DNA of 64,000 nucleotides from Takifugu bimaculatus (lineage: Eukaryota > Chordata > Actinopteri > Tetraodontiformes > Tetraodontidae), in contig CP034992.1 in the NCBI GenBank assembly GCA_004026145.2, positions 14,976,205 through 15,040,204 on the forward strand, written 5' to 3'. Below, piece after piece: positions 38,001-44,000 of the stretch; the stretch's first letter is position 1, and each line of letters starts with the position of its first letter. The notes under the pieces are model-generated. The model saw only the letters and a list, made by a program, of their open reading frames with translations. It was not told the DNA's origin and made no database searches. The position numbers were made by a program, and so were the translations under genes.

Positions 38001-41000
38001 GCCTCTTCGGGGTGAATCCAGGAAAATGGCCCCGCGGTTCGTGGGACCATTCCCCATCGTCAGAGTCATCAGCCCGGCGGCAGTCAGACTCCGGCTTCCC
38101 CGGTCAATGCGCGTGCACCCCACCTTCCACGTTTCTTGGATTAAGCCTGCCCACGAGAGCCCCTTGGTCCCAGATCGCCCGGCCCCACCTCCCCCGCTGC
38201 TAGTGGATGGGGGCCCGGCATACACCGTCAGTCGGCTCCTGCGCTCCAGACCCCGCAGCAGGGGTCTCCAATACCTGGTCAACTGGAAGGTTATGGACCT
38301 GAGGAGAGGTCCTGGGTACCGGCACGTCACATCCTGGACAAGGAGCTAATGTGACTTCCACGCCAGACACCCGGATCAGCCTTCACGACCCAGGAGAGTG
38401 GGTCGTGCCAGACTTCAGAGGGACCAGACATGGAGGCGGAGGATGAGGACCGTGGGTTGGAGTCGTCAGGGTCGCAGGAATTCTGACCCCCCCCACCCTT
38501 CCCAGGAGGGTGACCCTGGACTTTCTTTGGGGACGTCGGGAGATGCCCCTGGGTGGGGGGTGTGGGTGGGGGAGGGGGGGGGGTGTCTGTCACAGCTGCA
38601 GGCAATCATGCCCGTGAGCCACTTCGCCCTGCACACCTGTTGTACATCAGGACTCTATGGGTGGCTCATCTCAAACCCCGGAGGTACACCTGCTCTCTGC
38701 CAGATCGTTATTCGTTCCCGATGACTTTCCAGCGTTTTCCTGTTTGCCTGCCTGCCTGGTTCCGACCTTGCCTGTTCCTGACCATTCTGTTTAGCCTGCT
38801 CCCCTGTAAACTCTGTCTGCCTTCTGCCCGATCTCGACCTTGCCTGTCCTCGGTTATTCTGTTCTGTTCTGCTCGCTCCCCGGAGAATCCTGTCTGTTGT
38901 CTGTGTTCGACAATAAAGCGGTGTTCAGCCAAACTCGTGTGTCACATTTGGGTTCTTATCTGGTCCCTGACAGGCTGAAGATGTGAAAAAATTACAGAAC
39001 CCCCTGCATGACACCACTATATTACAGTATTATGGTTTGCTAGTTTAATTACAAAGTCATGTAGTGACTAAGTTTAGTTCCAGGAACTCCTTCCTTATCT
39101 ATCTCCTTGTTCTTTTTTGGTTGCTTGAAAAAACCCCAAGGCTCCCTGAAGCTTTCCCAACAGCTGGTGCAGGTTTAGCTGCACAAATGCCGCTGTGAGC
39201 TGCTGCTCACGTCTTAGTGAAAGCTGTACTACAATGACGGTTGCCATCCTTACTAGAGAAAAGTATACAAAAACATTTAAATAACATCTGTGGCTAAAGA
39301 CATCTGAATATGCTGTGTGAGCAAGAAAAGAAAGTGTCAGCAGAGCGAGGTTTAGTGAGCTTGTCTACACACAAAGCATCATGGGAGTGCAAATACATGA
39401 ACTCAACTGAACTGTTTGCATTTCACACAGTGAATCACATCCAAATCGGATGTTTGGCCTTCGGCTCAGGTTCACCTGAAAGCTGACAGCTCTCATCAGA
39501 CTGTCTGAAAGAAAACTCAAAGTGAAGATTCAGGAGTGAAAGGAGAAGACAATATCAAGATGTACCGTCAGCAGGCTGACTGTCCAAATGTCAAACCATA
39601 CATATTCATCTGTTTGTCTGAGTGCCTTAAGGAGGCGGAGCCCCAACACAGATGCTGACATTTCAGCCAGTGACAGCCGGCAGCTGCACAGGAACAACAT
39701 TGAAACCAGAAAAACAGGCGCTCGCATCCACAATTTTACAAATTTTAATCCATTTTACTTTTTAAAATCAAATGACTCAGCCAACAAATCAAAGGTCAAA
39801 GGTACCACTGGTAACACTCGGTAGCACTTGGCTAATGAGTCATCCTGCCTCTCCTGCCTGCTGAGTATGGCCCCGCTAGCCTGGATGTAGCGGTGCAGTG
39901 ATGGCTAAAGCTAAAGCAAACGTGTGATGAGTCGGTCGAGGTAAAACAGCCAGCGTGTTTCACTATCAGACATTGGTGACATCTTCGTCACCAATGAGGC
40001 CAACAGCCAAAGAAACTAGCTTTATGAATGAGTGGAGATCAGACTTTAGCCTACAGTTAGTTCCTGGGATGCAGAAGTTAAGGGTTTACCTCCACAGGGA
40101 ACCGCCGGCCGTTGATGCTGTGCTCAGAACCTTCGGAGCCATTGCTTGGGCCCCAGTGGAACTCAACCTTTTCTGCCTTGAACCTGCCTGGCAGCCCCGC
40201 GCCGCGAATGAAGTAATCGTCCTTTAACATGATGGCCACTAGAAGAGAAAAACAGAGGAAATGCTAAGAACATCAGTCCACCTCTCAGAAATACATCTGG
40301 ATTCTGAGAAACCTGGTTTACAGAACAACACAAGTCGACCATGAAGACCATCTGGATGGTTCAGTTCTAGCATCAGCAGCCAATCTGTTGGGGTGTATGT
40401 GTCAGTCTGTGTGTGTCTGTGTATGTGTATGTGTGTGTGTGTGTGTGTGTGTGCGTGTGTGTGTGTTTGCGTGCGTGTGCTTGTGTGCTAGGAGCCAACA
40501 CAGGCGCTAATCCACTTTCAGCTCCTCGGCTTCAGTCCGTCGTCAAACACTTGGGAGGACTGCCGAAATGACTGCTGCCAGGTGACCTTCTCTTGAAGGT
40601 CAGCTTGTCGACAACAACAACCTACAGTCTTGAAAAAAGGGCACCTTGCAGTGCCGTACGTTCCTGCGGGCCTTTCTTCAGTCTGTGGTCTTAATGAGTC
40701 GCTGAAACCCGGGAACAAGGATGGCCAGTTTAAGAAGGCTGCTGTGAAACTCAGTGGGGTTCTTTGTTCCTCAGCTTTTTCCTCCTTTAACGCTCTCTCT
40801 TTGTTTTTCACAGCCACACAACAACATGCCTTTTTGTCGCTGGAGAACTGAGAAACACGTCTGGTGCTCTGTCCAAAAATGTGCTGGGTATTACAGAAAC
40901 CTCTGAGGCTGTGGTAGCTTCCGTTTGATGGACCAGCAGCCAATCACAGCTGAGCTGCTGGCTGAAGTTCCATCCTGGTTGTCTCAGACGTAAAAAGAGA

Positions 41001-44000
41001 GAATATCATATCTTGTTCCATTTTTGATGATGTCTGACCTGTGGCTGCCAGACACTTTCAACCAGTCTAACTGCATAAGATGAGGCAGAGTGGAGAGGTC
41101 CTTGCTTTTTGCTACATTATTTAAAGATATTATGAGCACAAAAATCAGAATTTTATTTGATTAACCATTGTTCCAGCATCTCTGCCTCAAAGGTCAAATC
41201 CTGAAGGAACAAAAGTATTTGGGTTTTATCAACCAAAGCTGTGGTTGAGCAGCCCAGACCTCCAGTTATCAGCACTCTGTTTCCAAAGGTCAACTGATGA
41301 GCCTTCACACACCAGATGTCCCTCAGACCATCAGCAACCACCACAGCCTCAGTGGCTTTAATAACTGCTTCTCTTTCACTCCTGCAGAGGTGACCTTTCA
41401 CTTCTGAGTGAAGTTGCTCCAGCTGAAGATACTTTAACTACATTATTGAATGAAGGCTCACAGCTGCAAAAATGATACTTCACACTCACAGAAAAAAACA
41501 AACAGACCCAGTTTTTCCACCAGCACATCTCCTTTTTAATGCTCTCTTTGGAAACTACAAAAAAATCAGCACAGACAGGAAATTGTCCTTGTCTTGGTAC
41601 AGTTAGGATATCTAAAATGCACCAAACTTTAAGTAATGCTGAACTGTTGCCTTCATTCTGCTTCAGCAATGATTCGAGAATGTGCAGTGTTGCTATGGTG
41701 ACCCCCAGTAGGGGGAACCCAAATTAATTATGTGACTGGGTGCGTGTATGTCTGTGTGTGCATGTGCGTGTGTGTTGCTGAGATCAACCAGGCATGACTG
41801 TGTTTAATGAAAGTGTTTAATGAAACTCTTGTGCACGTTTGTCAACTGTGGTGGACACACAGCTGCAACACTTTCCCTGCTGCTGTCGCCACCTGTGGCC
41901 CCTCCACTCTGTCCCTCTGTTGGGGCCACAAAAACTTCAGTCTCAATGACAACCTGGAATTATGAAGAGTCCCTGTGGCTGACAGGAAGGCTCCTCAAGA
42001 GCCACAGAAGCCTGACCCAGAGGGCCTAGCTCTGATAGTCAGCCACGGTCCTTTATGGCGTGTTTCTTAACATTAATGGGACGTAACCCAGCAAATGTTT
42101 CGTAAAACAGCAAATGTTTGACGTACACAGATAAATCCAACCTAGTCTAATCTAATCCAGCCTGGAAGCTCATACTTATAACCAATACAATAATCTACAA
42201 ATGTTGTAAACGATGGTCAGGAGCCAACCAGACCTTCAGCCCAGCACATCCTGTAAATACACCAGAAACTTTTGATAAATCTTGTGATCCTGTTTTGGTT
42301 GATGTTCTGAGAGGATTCAAGGCCATTGTTGCCCAAGACTGGAGGTCAGAGGGTGCCCTGATCGTCCACAGAGGAAAAGACCAGACTGAGATCTCAATCG
42401 TGTTTCTGCTCGTTCTAAACTATTATGAGATCTGCTTGAAACCAAACTGAGTCTTTTCTCTTGAGGAACAAAGTGAACAAAGTCTGAGTTCAATCTCCTT
42501 CTGAGGTCTCATGGAGCTCTACTCTGTTTGCCCTCTCTGTATGAGCTCTATCTGCTTTGCTCCAGCCTCCATCGGTGTCTCAGATGAAGGGGGTCTCCAC
42601 AAACACATTATCCAAGTGGCTGTGTAGTACTGAGATATTCACACCTGACATCATGTAATGAGACCCCCTCAATATCCAGGGGGGAATGAGAAACTATAAA
42701 AATAGACAATGTTCATGGTGAATGCGGTAAGTGTGAGCCACGTTAGATAAACAGCTCCGGCCTCCCATCGATTGGATTCCATGGACCATTTAGCTGACAA
42801 CTCCTAACTACAGCTTATCGTGAAGTCCTCCAACAGTCAGTTTCTGTATTGTCACACCATCATGGTCCCCACCACAGGACTACTGACTATAGCAGCTGTT
42901 CAACGAGTGTTTATCTTCAAAGCCTTCTTAGTGTAGAACCATCCCATAACTCCCAGCTCTCCCAGCTGTCATTAACAGACATATAGCTGGTGAGATGTCA
43001 CACATTGTATATAAATCTGCAGCTGTTCTGAGATCATTGTGGAGTCCAGAAATGGACCTTTGCTACCAGATCCAATTCTTTTCTAGTTTGTGAAGGAACA
43101 GCTTCTGCTCCTTTAACTCTCAGTACAGTACAGAGCCAAAAATTCATGTGTCGCTCCCTGGAGGTGACTTTTGGCTTTCGCTGTCAGATACCAGACAAGA
43201 AGTCAAACCAGTAGCCTGACTTTAGCATTTCTGTAGGTCCCCATTTAATACAGGTCTGTCTGTTCCTGCATTCCAGGTTCCTGATCTTTAAGAGATCTGC
43301 ATGTTACTCCATTATTGCTTTATTGCTCATTTCCTTCTTCAGTGGAGGCACAAATGGGCTGTTAAAACCCTGAATGAAGACTTACTACGCATGCCCCTGA
43401 AGCCTCAGGTGTGATACTGTCTCACCTGCTGAATATGGGCAAGAACACTACATTAAGACACAAATGCGAGGTTGAAACCAGAATCCTGAGTTTTGGCAGT
43501 CATTCTCTTCTGGCTCCTGGAGAGCCCTATGTGTTTTCTCTCTCAGATTTTAACTCCTAGATGATTGAACTATTTTGGTTGGGGATTCAGAACAACACTG
43601 GCAGAAGAACGGATCCTGGACGTGTGTCACAATACTTCCTGCTACAATGATGGTAATCTGGCAGTTGAGACATGGTGCCCCACAAGGTTCTGTCCTCAAA
43701 CTGCTGCATTTTCTTACTATAGTTTATATGTATTAAGTAGGTCTTGTGATTTTTACATTTTTTTGCAGATGCCACCTTTCTGTCTCTTTCCAGTTGAAAA
43801 CCTAGGACTGGTAGGACGGTCTGGTGGGAAGGTGAAAAGCCACCAAGTGATCCCACCCCAACATACTATGGATCAAAACCATGTGTATATGTGAGAGTGA
43901 ATGAAGTCTCATGTATTTTCTTGGCTCTCCGTAGATGTACAGAAACAAGCAGGGATATTTGTGTAGTTCTCACCTGTTTTTCCCGTGTTCTTCATAGATG

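Noticed and set aside
36756..38349. Long plus-strand open frames as a possible domesticated gypsy integrase gene
   Set aside because: Frames are broken at two or more points, and the LTR and deletion structure is that of a dead element; no evidence of selection is visible.
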